DNA of 64,000 bases from positions 1 through 64,000 of the forward strand of contig DATEFW010000025.1 of NCBI GenBank assembly GCA_035280425.1, in the 5' to 3' direction. This document shows, in pieces, positions 24,585 through 33,046 of this stretch. The notes below the pieces were generated by a model that did not search any database, was not told the origin of the DNA, and saw only the letters and a list, made by a program, of their open reading frames with translations. The DNA is from QHXW01 sp035280425 (GTDB lineage Bacteria; Acidobacteriota; Terriglobia; Bryobacterales; Bryobacteraceae). A program made the position numbers and the translations under genes. The stretch's first letter is position 1. Each line of letters starts with the position of its first letter.

Positions 24585-25313
24585 TTAACCGAGATGCAGC
24601 TTCTTGTGAATCGCGTAGAGCGCCAGTTCCAGCCGGTCGGAGACGCCGAGCTTGTCGAAGATGTTATGCAGGTGGTTTTTCACCGTCTGCTCGCTAATAA
24701 ACATCTTCTCGGCCATTTCCTTGTTCTTGTAGCCTTGCGTGACTAACGCGACGATCTCGCGCTCGCGCTGGCTGAGAGGAGAGCGCTCGCGGCCGCGGCC
24801 ATTCTCGAATCCCGGCACATCTTCCCCGGCGGAAAAGCGGCGCATCACTGCCGCGGTCGTATGAGAATCGAGCCAGATTTCGCCGGCATATACCTTGCGG
24901 ATGCTCTTCAGCAGCAGCTCGGTGGGCGACTGCTTCAGCACGATTCCGGCCGTGCCGAGCTTCATCGCCTGCACAAATTCGTTCTTGTCTTCAGACGCGG
25001 TGAGAACGATCACTTTGGTCGGGCTCGCCGCTTCCTGCATTTTTTTCAGGATTTCGAGGCCGTGAACGCCGGGCATGTGCAGGTCGAGCAGCAGGATATC
25101 CGGCTTGCTCTCCTCGACCAGTTTGAGCACCTGGGCGCCATCCCCGGTATCGGCCACCACTGCAAAATCCTTCTCCAGCGAAAGCAATTGTTTCAGGCCG
25201 TCGCGGAACATCGGGTGGTCGTCGGCGACGGCGATCTTAATTGCCTTTAAAAGACTTGCGGCGTCCTCGGGACGCGCTCCAGCGGCGGTGGTTGTGGCGC
25301 TTATTTCGCTCAT
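24585..25313 (-). CDS. NarL/FixJ-type response regulator
   Basis: This 242-residue regulator has a receiver domain with the acidic pocket ADDHPMFRDG, phosphoacceptor Asp77 in LLLDLHMPG and a Lys in VLKQS. The C-terminal LuxR helix-turn-helix reads LSQREREIVALVTQGYKNKEMAEKMFISEQTVKNHLHNI. I use the ATG at 25313 (MSEISATTT); a start 21 bp upstream is possible. No histidine kinase is adjacent, so its sensor is elsewhere. It probably binds DNA as a dimer once phosphorylated. Confidence 0.93.
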   Translation of the reverse strand: MSEISATTTAAGARPEDAASLLKAIKIAVADDHPMFRDGLKQLLSLEKDFAVVADTGDGAQVLKLVEESKPDILLLDLHMPGVHGLEILKKMQEAASPTKVIVLTASEDKNEFVQAMKLGTAGIVLKQSPTELLLKSIRKVYAGEIWLDSHTTAAVMRRFSAGEDVPGFENGRGRERSPLSQREREIVALVTQGYKNKEMAEKMFISEQTVKNHLHNIFDKLGVSDRLELALYAIHKKLHLG

Positions 25314-25483
25314 GGCGACCGTACACTGGCTCAATTGTAGAGGCGGGCTAGTACTAAGTCAATGCACGTAACCCTTAGAATCGCCAAGGTTTTTACTGAT
25401 GCCGATGGATGTACTTCTATACTACCGACTAAGGTAAACTGGAGTGCGCTCGGCGGTTCGCCGGGCAGCGAGCGGTCCTGGTG

Positions 25484-25511
25484 TTTACAACCCTTTTGAA
25501 ATTCGTATCCT
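25484..25511 (+). promoter_or_regulatory. Promoter of the TrmB-like regulator gene
   Basis: TTTACA (25484-25489) and TATCCT (25506-25511) are separated by 16 bp, 21 bp before the ATG. The preceding ~150 bp contain a GC-rich dyad (GGCG-GTT-CGCC) and no gene. Confidence 0.45.
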
Positions 25512-25532
25512 AGCTGCTATTGTGAGGAATCC

Positions 25533-26351
25533 ATGGGCGACGCATTGGTGGAGGTGGAGTTCCAACGGTTCTGGCGCCGTCTCCAACAGTTAGGATTGAA
25601 CGCCTATGAATCGCGGTCCTACCTCGTGCTGCTGGGGCACCCCAAATTTAAGGCCCTGGAACTGGCGGCGCGAGCCCACGTGCCGCGGCAGAAGATTTAC
25701 GAAGTGCTTGACAGCCTGGTCGAAAAGGGCTTCGCTCAAGTCGTCCAGGAGAAAACCAAGCTGTTTTCGGCGGTCGAACCGAACCTGGCGATCCCTAGCT
25801 ATCTCTCGCGCAAACGGCAATTGCTGGAGCATGAATTGACCGATCAGGGCCGCGTGGCATCCGGCCTCATGGACGATCTCAAAGCTCTCTACTCGGAAGG
25901 CCAGGGCGGGCGCGGAACGCTGGATTACCTGCGGATCGTCACGGAGCCGGCGCAGACGGCGGCGGAATATCGCAGGATGCTTTCCGAAGTGCAGTCCGAA
26001 TATCTGGAGTTTTCGCGGCCGCCCTATGCGGTCGATCCGCTGGATGAGAAGCTGGTGAAACAGGCGCGCCAATCGGGAGTCGAATGCCGATTATTGCTCG
26101 AATCGTCTTCGCTCGACGACGGGCACCGGCAGAGGTTGGGCGACTACTCGGCTTCGGGCGTCGAAGTCCGCCAGGTCTCTTCGCTGCCCATGAAGCTGGC
26201 GCTATTCGATACGCGCCGCGGCATGATTGCACTGCTCGATCCCGTGATCACGAGGCCGACGTGGACCGCGCTGGTTTTCGATCATGAGGGCATGGGTGAA
26301 GCGATGAAGGGGTTGTTCGAGGAATACTGGGGTCGCGGCAAGCAGTTATAG
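25533..26351 (+). CDS. TrmB-family transcriptional regulator
   Basis: This 272-residue protein has an N-terminal winged helix typical of TrmB: LGLNAYESRSYLVLLGHPKFKALELAARAHVPRQKIYEVLDSLVEKGF. A coiled segment and a C-terminal effector domain with a PLD-like half follow. TrmB proteins regulate sugar uptake or central metabolism in archaea and some bacteria; the ligand is unknown here. The ATG has GAGG upstream. It stands alone, convergent with the glycosyltransferase gene. Confidence 0.85.
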   Translation: MGDALVEVEFQRFWRRLQQLGLNAYESRSYLVLLGHPKFKALELAARAHVPRQKIYEVLDSLVEKGFAQVVQEKTKLFSAVEPNLAIPSYLSRKRQLLEHELTDQGRVASGLMDDLKALYSEGQGGRGTLDYLRIVTEPAQTAAEYRRMLSEVQSEYLEFSRPPYAVDPLDEKLVKQARQSGVECRLLLESSSLDDGHRQRLGDYSASGVEVRQVSSLPMKLALFDTRRGMIALLDPVITRPTWTALVFDHEGMGEAMKGLFEEYWGRGKQL

Positions 26352-27326
26352 CTAGCGCGCTTCGTCCACCACGCCGGGCTTTTTCTGGGTCAGGATTTCC
26401 CGCACGGCGTAAATGCGGCGGTCCTGGCTTTCAAAGTAGGTTCGGATCATAACTTCGCCGAGCAGTCCGGTCGAGAACATCATCAGGCCTGCCAGCAGCA
26501 GCAAGACACCGGCAATCATCAAAGGCCCGTGCTGGAGAAAGATATCGCGGCCGTTAATCAGCTTGTCGCCCGCGCAATAGAGCAGAATCAAGCCGCCCAG
26601 CGAAGTGCCCGCCAGGCCGAGCGAGCCGAAGAAATGCATGGGGCGCGTAAAATATTTCAGCAGAAACCGGATGGTAAGAATATCAAACAGGACGCGAAAC
26701 GTCCGGCTTAGACCATAGTGCGATTCACCGGAAGTCCGCGGCGTATTGCGGATCGGCACTTCGGCCACACGCGCGCCATAAAAGCTGGCTAAAGCCGGTA
26801 TGAAGCGATGCAACTCGCCGTAGAGGTGCACGTCTTCCAACACTTCAGCACGATACGCTTTGAAAGTCGTTCCAAAATCGTGCAGGTCGAGCCCCGAAGC
26901 GCGTCCCATGAGCCAATTGGCGATGCGGGAGGGCAGCTTGCGCGTGATGGCGTTATCAACGCGCTCCTTGCGCCAGCCGCTGGCGATATCGTAACCTTCG
27001 TCGATCTTGGCGAGCAGCGCAGGGATGTCTTCGGGCGCGTGCTGCAAGTCGCCATCCATAGCGACGATCACCTTTCCCCGCGCTTCGTGAAACCCGGCCG
27101 AGAGCGCCGCTGTCTGTCCGAAATTGCGCCGCAGCCGGATCACCTTGAGCCGCGCGTCGGTCTCGACCAGGTTGGACAGCAGCTCGAAGCTGCGATCCGT
27201 CGAAGCGTCATCGATGAATAGAATTTCGTATGGCCGCTGAAGCCCATCGAGCACTACCGTGAGCCGGTCGTAGAGCGGCAGGATGGAGCGCTCTTCGTTA
27301 TGGACTGGAATGACGATGGAAAGCAT
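26352..27326 (-). CDS. Family 2 glycosyltransferase, polyprenyl-phosphate type, with two membrane helices
   Basis: This 324-residue protein begins LSIVIPVHNEERSILPLYDRL and has VIVAMDGDLQHAPEDIP, the DxD-like site of DPM1/GtrB-type transferases, and KVIRLRRNFGQTAALSAGFH. Two hydrophobic helices (about 235-310) anchor it in the inner membrane. It probably moves a sugar from a nucleotide donor to undecaprenyl phosphate for lipid or polysaccharide modification. It is divergent from the cytochrome gene. Confidence 0.9.
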   Translation of the reverse strand: MLSIVIPVHNEERSILPLYDRLTVVLDGLQRPYEILFIDDASTDRSFELLSNLVETDARLKVIRLRRNFGQTAALSAGFHEARGKVIVAMDGDLQHAPEDIPALLAKIDEGYDIASGWRKERVDNAITRKLPSRIANWLMGRASGLDLHDFGTTFKAYRAEVLEDVHLYGELHRFIPALASFYGARVAEVPIRNTPRTSGESHYGLSRTFRVLFDILTIRFLLKYFTRPMHFFGSLGLAGTSLGGLILLYCAGDKLINGRDIFLQHGPLMIAGVLLLLAGLMMFSTGLLGEVMIRTYFESQDRRIYAVREILTQKKPGVVDEAR

Positions 27327-27390
27327 CGCTCCAGACTATTTTACTCCACCAGCCCGCATGATATACTCCGGCATTTCTGAGGTGACGCAA

Positions 27391-28161
27391 ATGCGCAGAG
27401 CCATTTTTCTGCCGGCACTGGCGGCGGTCTGCTTAACCGCGCAAACTGAGATTCCCAAGCAGAATCCGTTCACCAGCCCGGCCGATCTTGCGCGCGGTAA
27501 GCGCTTGTTTGCGAACGCCTGTGCGCTTTGCCACGGCCCGCAAGGCACGGGCGGGCGCGGAGCGAATCTGGCTCGGCCGAAACTGCCGCGCGCCACCGAC
27601 GACGCGGCGCTATTCCAGATCATCCGCGACGGTATTTCCAATACCGAGATGCCTGGCGCGTGGTCCATGACCGATCACGAAATCTGGCAGGTCGCCGCGC
27701 ATGTACGTACGCTGGGGCGCGTGGCCGAAGAAAATGTGCCAGGCGATCCGGCAAACGGGCGCAGCATCTTTCAATCGCAAGGCTGCCGCGCCTGCCACAT
27801 GGTGGGTGGCGAAGGTGGACGCATGGGACCGCCTTTGAGCGAGGTGGGCTTGCGCCGGGGCGCGGCTTATTTGCGCGGCAAGCTGCTTGACCCTCCATCG
27901 GCGCTGCCGGAAGATTTTACGATGGCGGATTTGACTACCAGCGCCGGCGAGCACATCCCGGGCATCGTGCTGAACGAGGATACCTACTCGATCCAGCTCC
28001 GCGATCTGAGCGATCGCCTGCTATCTTACTGGAAACGCGATCTGGTTTCGCTCGAAAAGCATACGGACCGCACCCCGATGCCGAGCTTTCGCGGCAGGCT
28101 GAACGACCGCGAGATGGACGATCTGGTTGCATATCTGGTTTCCCTGCGAGGTAATCCATGA
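27391..28161 (+). CDS. Dihaem c-type cytochrome, partner of the PQQ dehydrogenase
   Basis: This 256-residue exported protein starts at ATG 27391 (MRRAIFLPALAAVCLTAQ signal); GAGGTGA precedes it. A frame extension to 27283 is untranslated in my view. Haem sites are CALCH (44-48) and CRACH (about 132-136). Met-containing segments (NTEMPGAWSM and PMPSF) could supply axial ligands. The gene overlaps the PQQ dehydrogenase gene by ATGA, so the pair probably forms one electron-transfer unit in the periplasm. Confidence 0.9.
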   Translation: MRRAIFLPALAAVCLTAQTEIPKQNPFTSPADLARGKRLFANACALCHGPQGTGGRGANLARPKLPRATDDAALFQIIRDGISNTEMPGAWSMTDHEIWQVAAHVRTLGRVAEENVPGDPANGRSIFQSQGCRACHMVGGEGGRMGPPLSEVGLRRGAAYLRGKLLDPPSALPEDFTMADLTTSAGEHIPGIVLNEDTYSIQLRDLSDRLLSYWKRDLVSLEKHTDRTPMPSFRGRLNDREMDDLVAYLVSLRGNP

Positions 28162-29732
28162 GGATGGTTTTGTGCGGCTTTGCGATTTGCGCCTCCGCCT
28201 TAGCGCAGGTCTCATTCGAGCGGATCAAGCAGGCAGAGCGCGAGCCCGGCAACTGGCTGACTTATTCGGGTAACTACAGTGCGCACCGGCACTCGCCGCT
28301 CAACCAGATCAACGTCCAAAATGTCGAGAAGCTCAAACCCGCCTGGGTGTATCAGACCAGTTCGGTTGCGGCGGTCGAATCCACACCGCTGGTGGTGGAT
28401 GGCGTCATGTACCTGACCGAGCCGCCGAGCAACGTTACCGCCCTCGACACGCGCACCGGCCGTCCGCTCTGGCGCTATCAGCGGACCGTTCCGAAGGACG
28501 TGAGAGTATGTTGCGGCCAGGTGAATCGCGGGGTGGCCATTCTCGATGAAACCGTTTATGTGGGCACGGTGGATGCCCATTTAATTGCGCTGGACGCGAA
28601 AACCGGATCGGTCCGCTGGGATTCGGTGGTCGCAGAATACAAAACCGGCTATGCAATCACGGTTGCGCCGCTGGCCGTGCGAGACAAGGTAATCGTTGGG
28701 ATCGCGGGCGGCGAGTACGGCGTGCGCGGATTCATCGATGCGTATGACGCCAGGACCGGCAAGCGCGCCTGGCGTTTCTGGACCATTCCCGGACCGGGCG
28801 AGCCAGGCAATGAAACGTGGGCGGGCGACTCCTGGAAAACAGGGTCGGGCACGACCTGGGTCACCGGCGCTTACGATCCGGATCTGGACCTGGTTTACTG
28901 GGGCACCGGCAATCCGGGACCGGATTGGAACGGAGAGCGCCGCACGGGAGACAACCTTTACTCGGATAGCGTCGTGGCGCTCGATTCCGATTCAGGAAAA
29001 CTCAAATGGCATTTTCAATTCACGCCACATGACGTCCACGATTGGGACTCAACCGAAGTGCCGGTGCTGGCGTCCGCTACCATCCGAGGGCGCGAGAGAA
29101 AAGTCATTTTGTTTGCTAACCGCAATGCATTCTATTACGTGCTTGACCGAGAGACCGGCGAGTTCCTGCACGGCGGCCCCTACGCCAAGCAGACCTGGGC
29201 GACCGGTCTCGACGATCGTGGACGGCCTATGCTTGTCCCAGGCATGGAGCCAAGCGATGAGGGGACAAAAGTGTATCCCAATGTCGGCGGAGCGACCAAC
29301 TGGTTCAGCCCATCCTACAGCCCTCTGACGCGGCTATTTTATGTCGCTACCCGCGAGCACGGCGGCATCTATTACAAAGGCGAGGCGGAATACAGGGCGG
29401 GCGATCTGTTCAATGGAGGCGGTTCCCGGGACATACCAAACGAAATTGCGTATGGCGCGATTCGCGCGCTCAAACCAACGGGCGAACTTCAGTGGGAATA
29501 TAAAATCTTCTCGCCGCCCTCGGCCGGTTTGCTTTCGACCGCCGGGGACCTGGTGTTTGGATCGACGAACGAAGGGGACGTGTTTGCGCTCAACGCTCGA
29601 TCGGGGAAACCCTTGTGGCGCTTTCAAACCGGGGGTACAGGGCAGTCGAATCCCATCAGTTATCTGAGCGATGGCCGGCAACACGTCGCTATCGCCACAG
29701 GAAACGCATTGTTCGCGTTTGCGCTGGAGTAA
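28158..29732 (+). CDS. PQQ-dependent dehydrogenase (quinoprotein, eight-bladed propeller)
   Basis: This 524-residue protein has a short signal peptide and W-motif repeats such as NVTALDTRTGRPLWRY and DAHLIALDAKTGSVRWD. The adjacent-Cys pair in VRVCCGQ (about 117) is the vicinal disulfide of PQQ alcohol dehydrogenases. The catalytic Asp is likely in HDVHDWDSTEVPVL. The residue two positions after it is Thr, not the Asp that marks lanthanide-dependent XoxF enzymes, so calcium is more likely. It oxidises an alcohol or sugar in the periplasm and passes electrons to the adjacent dihaem cytochrome. The substrate is unresolved. Confidence 0.9.
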   Translation: MRMVLCGFAICASALAQVSFERIKQAEREPGNWLTYSGNYSAHRHSPLNQINVQNVEKLKPAWVYQTSSVAAVESTPLVVDGVMYLTEPPSNVTALDTRTGRPLWRYQRTVPKDVRVCCGQVNRGVAILDETVYVGTVDAHLIALDAKTGSVRWDSVVAEYKTGYAITVAPLAVRDKVIVGIAGGEYGVRGFIDAYDARTGKRAWRFWTIPGPGEPGNETWAGDSWKTGSGTTWVTGAYDPDLDLVYWGTGNPGPDWNGERRTGDNLYSDSVVALDSDSGKLKWHFQFTPHDVHDWDSTEVPVLASATIRGRERKVILFANRNAFYYVLDRETGEFLHGGPYAKQTWATGLDDRGRPMLVPGMEPSDEGTKVYPNVGGATNWFSPSYSPLTRLFYVATREHGGIYYKGEAEYRAGDLFNGGGSRDIPNEIAYGAIRALKPTGELQWEYKIFSPPSAGLLSTAGDLVFGSTNEGDVFALNARSGKPLWRFQTGGTGQSNPISYLSDGRQHVAIATGNALFAFALE

Positions 29733-29751
29733 CCGCCGTTGCGCGGGACCG

Positions 29752-30204
29752 CTATTGAGCCGCGAGCTCCGCCACATGCCGGGCGCGCTCGTAGCCGCGC
29801 ACGACGTGATAAAGCACCTTATCGAAGTAGCGGTACAGAAGGTGTTCCAATTCCTCTTCGGCGTAAATCTCGAGCGTGGTCTGACGGCTGCCTTCGTTGC
29901 GGACAAAGCCGACAATTGCGTGCTTCAGCTTCTGGTTGGACCGCACGATCTCGTCCAGAGGAATTCCCTCTTCGAAGCGCCGTTTTCCCAACTCTTGAAA
30001 TCGTGCCGCGACCTTCAGATCATCATTTCCCGCGAGCGACTCCCCGAGATCTTTCAGGATGCGGCGCACGCCGGCGCGCATCTCCGAATCGGACACCACC
30101 TTCAGGTGAGAAAGCTCGGAATCCTTGCGAACTCGCTGGATAGCCTCGGTAGCGATCTGTTCGGCATGGTTCTCGATCATTCGAATCAGTCTGGTAGATA
30201 ACAT
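29752..30204 (-). CDS. RsbRD-N-like helical sensory protein
   Basis: This 150-residue all-helical protein has ENHAEQIATEAIQRV, FQELGKRRFEEGIPLDEIV and a YFDKVLYHVVRGYERAR end. The pattern matches the N-terminal domain of RsbT co-antagonists (RsbRD_N), also found ahead of histidine kinases. It consists of this domain only, with no STAS or kinase part. It may sense a small ligand or take part in a stress-signalling complex. No partner is adjacent. Confidence 0.7.
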   Translation of the reverse strand: MLSTRLIRMIENHAEQIATEAIQRVRKDSELSHLKVVSDSEMRAGVRRILKDLGESLAGNDDLKVAARFQELGKRRFEEGIPLDEIVRSNQKLKHAIVGFVRNEGSRQTTLEIYAEEELEHLLYRYFDKVLYHVVRGYERARHVAELAAQ

Positions 30205-30244
30205 TCTGCTCTTTCTTTTACTGTAGCTCGCGCGAGTGTCCGTA

Positions 30245-31897
30245 TCAATGGACGGCTGTGAGGTAGATTGCGTTGCGCCCCCCGCGCAGGTCCCGGCCGT
30301 ATGACAGCGCCACAGTCACCCCGGCAAGAATTCGGACTTGGAGCCGCCCGCCTGCGTCCCATAGCCACTTGTCAGTTCCAAAGATGCCGGACGGATCGGT
30401 GATCTTGCCGGAGTCGAGAAACGGCCCAAGCCTGACTTTAAAAAACCCGCCGGCGTAAACGGTTCGATCCGCCTCGGTATTCCAGAGCAGGTAGGTGCGG
30501 CCGAGCGGAGCACTGCCTTTCTCGCCGCGATGCGTGCCGATGTGGGCGCCAAGCGGAAGATCGTTGTCCCGTTCCAGGCCGAGAATGTAGAGCTCGTCAA
30601 GCGGAACCGGTCCGAAAATGCGGCCGGAACGAATCCCGGTATTCAATTCATATTTGTCACCCTGCGCCTGGGGAAACCAGCGGGCATTTACCGCACCCGT
30701 GATTTTCGAGAATGCGCCGAAGTTCGCCGCAAACAGCTTCCCGAATTCGCCGGCGGTGGAGGCATCGACAGTCAGGCGTTTCTCGGGCATTCGCAGGAGC
30801 GGGTGCCCTGCCCTGGCGACGTACTTGAGCAAAAGCCCGTCACTGAAATAAGGGTCAGCGGCTGGCAAGCGAGCGAACCTGCGATCCGAAAGACTCAGGC
30901 CGCTCGACCAGTTCCAACCATCGCCCGCCACAGAATGAATTTGCGCGCCACCCTCGAATTTTTGAAATCGCAAGTCCGTGGGCGGGTCCGCTCCGTGAAA
31001 AGTTCTCGCGAAGTCCCAGTTCTCACGCCGGCCGTCGAAGAAAATTTCCAAGCGGCGGCCTGGATCACCGCCGACGGGCGCCCCCAGCGAGGCCGAAACC
31101 CGTTCCTTATTCGGATCGAAGCGCACGAGCGAAGTCACGTTGATCGTGCGGCACCTCAGGTTGTAAACCTCCGGATAAATGGTCAGGAACGGCGCGCCGC
31201 GCAGCATGGAAACCAAGCCTTCGGTCCTGGTCGAGCCCCACCCGTTCCGCGCCGTAGAGCGAAACACGAGATCGAAGTTTTCGTTGTCGTCCCGGGGCTC
31301 AAGTGAAAGCTGGTAGCGCGGAAAAATTCCTGTCAGATCGAGCGACGCCTCGGTGGCTCGAAGTTCCCGCAGCTTGAGCACGCTCGCGGGAGCCGCGGCG
31401 AATGCACGATCGAGCAGCACAGGATCGACGGCTGGCTTCGGATCCATGCGAATCTCTTCCAGGTGCGGCTTATCGATGCGGTTCCAGTAGACGAGGGCAG
31501 CTTCGAGATTCTGTTCGAGAAAATAAATGCTCGCCAGAAAGTCGTCGGCATAGCGGTCGCCGGGATCGAGCGCGAGAGCGCGGCCGAGAAATGACTTGGC
31601 CGCCGAAAAATCCTTGCGCTCGAAGGCCAGCCCGGCTAGCTCGGTAGCGAAGCGCTTGTCGCGGGGATCTTTGCGCAGGCCGGCCTCGAGAGCCTGTCGC
31701 GCCTCTTCCGGCTTGCTCAGCCGGGCGAGTGACATACCGGCGTAATAATCCAGCAGCGCCGATGGCTGAGCGCTAGATCGCCACAGGGAAACCACGTCTG
31801 CCCAGCGCTTGTCCCGGTAAAATTGTTCGGCCACCTGCGCCGAATCACCCTGCGGCGCGAATCCGCAGAGCAGCAGTGAGAATATCCCGGCGATCAC
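30245..31897 (-). CDS. TPR protein with C-terminal outer-membrane beta-barrel
   Basis: This 550-residue protein starts at GTG 31897, which overlaps the stop of the peptidase gene as GTGA and gives a signal peptide (IAGIFSLLLCGFAPQG). Residues about 20-150 are TPR repeats (RLSKPEEARQALEAGLRKDP, SFLGRALALDPGD). From about 200 to the end, alternating beta-strands rich in Gly and aromatics resemble an Omp85-like barrel. Helical periplasmic repeats plus a barrel suggest a polymer or protein export/assembly channel. It is the third gene of an operon with a PA2779-like protein and a C39 peptidase. Confidence 0.7.
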   Translation of the reverse strand: MIAGIFSLLLCGFAPQGDSAQVAEQFYRDKRWADVVSLWRSSAQPSALLDYYAGMSLARLSKPEEARQALEAGLRKDPRDKRFATELAGLAFERKDFSAAKSFLGRALALDPGDRYADDFLASIYFLEQNLEAALVYWNRIDKPHLEEIRMDPKPAVDPVLLDRAFAAAPASVLKLRELRATEASLDLTGIFPRYQLSLEPRDDNENFDLVFRSTARNGWGSTRTEGLVSMLRGAPFLTIYPEVYNLRCRTINVTSLVRFDPNKERVSASLGAPVGGDPGRRLEIFFDGRRENWDFARTFHGADPPTDLRFQKFEGGAQIHSVAGDGWNWSSGLSLSDRRFARLPAADPYFSDGLLLKYVARAGHPLLRMPEKRLTVDASTAGEFGKLFAANFGAFSKITGAVNARWFPQAQGDKYELNTGIRSGRIFGPVPLDELYILGLERDNDLPLGAHIGTHRGEKGSAPLGRTYLLWNTEADRTVYAGGFFKVRLGPFLDSGKITDPSGIFGTDKWLWDAGGRLQVRILAGVTVALSYGRDLRGGRNAIYLTAVH

Positions 31898-32433
31898 TGA
31901 GCCGCTTGCGGGACCGCGAGCAGCGTCCAATTTTTGGTTGGCTTCCAGTCCTTTTCAAACGCCGCGCGATCCATTCTTAGCAGCTTGCGCCGCGCCGGAT
32001 CGTTGAGCAACACTACTCGCTCGGCGGGATCGAAGCCCGCGACAACCAAGTAATGCAGCGGCCCGCCGTGACTTTCATCCAGGCAAACAATCAGCGGGCG
32101 CCCTTTCGAGAGATGCTGCTCGATGTCCCTCCACTCACCCCGAAAAACAAACGCACGGAAACCGTGGCTGCTCAGGTACTGCTCCATGTCCGCGCCCCGA
32201 GTGCCGCGCGGATCATGAGAGTCGATAGCTCGCTGGATCTCCCGCGCGCCCGGGGAAGATATACCGGCACCGCTCTGCGCCCAGTACTCCATCAGCATCG
32301 CAATCGATGCCGGGCCGCAGCCGTTCTTGTCCTGTTTGACGAACGGCACGTCGAGCCGTACGCCGGCGGGCTCAGCGCAAATCGCGCGAAACAATAAGCA
32401 GGCGCACAGCGCCGGCCCGCCTGCGCGAACCAT
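31894..32433 (-). CDS. C39-like cysteine peptidase (PA2778-type)
   Basis: This 179-residue papain-fold peptidase has Cys39 in FVKQDKNGCGPASIAMLMEY, with the oxyanion Gln just before it, His in GGPLHYLVVAGFD and Asp in LLNDPARR. That is a complete C39 (bacteriocin-leader-type) active site. I chose ATG 32433, which gives an N-terminal signal (VRAGGPALCACLLFRAICA); a TTG at 32454 is less likely. C39 domains usually cut after Gly-Gly leaders. Here it is a free, probably periplasmic, enzyme between a PA2779-like gene and a barrel gene. Confidence 0.82.
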   Translation of the reverse strand: MVRAGGPALCACLLFRAICAEPAGVRLDVPFVKQDKNGCGPASIAMLMEYWAQSGAGISSPGAREIQRAIDSHDPRGTRGADMEQYLSSHGFRAFVFRGEWRDIEQHLSKGRPLIVCLDESHGGPLHYLVVAGFDPAERVVLLNDPARRKLLRMDRAAFEKDWKPTKNWTLLAVPQAAQ

Positions 32434-32440
32434 CAATTGT

Positions 32441-32839
32441 TTACCTTTCCACAATCACCAGAATGATAACCGCGGTAGCCAGGGCGATGAGAATGTAAGT
32501 GATCTGCTGGTTAGTGAGCGCACCGGCGGCGAGATCGTTTTCGATCTTCTCGCTTTGTGCGGCCAGGCGTGCGATCTCGTCGTCACTTAGCAGGGCGATA
32601 CCACGAGTCACCCTGGCTGGATCGATTTTGATCGTTCGAAACGCGTTCTGCGCCGGTTCGCTGGAGAAGAGTTTTTCGATTTTCACCAGGTTGGCTTCCC
32701 TGGCCTGGGCTGCGCTGCGCACGGATTGATGAAGAACAGGAGCGGGTACGATGTGATCGTCGGCCGTCGTCTGCGATACCAGAGGCAGCGCACACAACGG
32801 AAGCAGCATCACGAGCATGGTCGGTAACTGTCGGAACAT
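32441..32839 (-). CDS. PA2779-family protein (DUF6627-like), membrane anchored
   Basis: This 132-residue protein has a signal peptide and a central helical region with the family-typical LLSDDEIARLAAQSEKIENDLAAGAL. A C-terminal membrane helix (TYILIALATAVIILVIV) is followed by Glu-Arg. It matches proteins usually encoded next to C39 peptidases of the PA2778 type, as here, where the peptidase starts 7 nt after its stop. Function is unknown; it may anchor or be a substrate of the peptidase. A good GGAGG-type ribosome site precedes the ATG. Confidence 0.75.
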   Translation of the reverse strand: MFRQLPTMLVMLLPLCALPLVSQTTADDHIVPAPVLHQSVRSAAQAREANLVKIEKLFSSEPAQNAFRTIKIDPARVTRGIALLSDDEIARLAAQSEKIENDLAAGALTNQQITYILIALATAVIILVIVER

Positions 32840-33046
32840 CCAAAACCTCCTCTGAATTTTTTTTCTTCTCCTACGGCACGAATTTGTCTGATTATGACAG
32901 GTCCTTCAGCGGGCGAGCAAGATTCTAAACGCCACGAATGTGTAAGAAGTACACATTTATTCGATCGGAAACGTAGAGTTAAACCATATTACTGAGGAAC
33001 ATACAAGCATTCCCCGGTGGCAATAGATTTGCCTGAGGGCATACAT

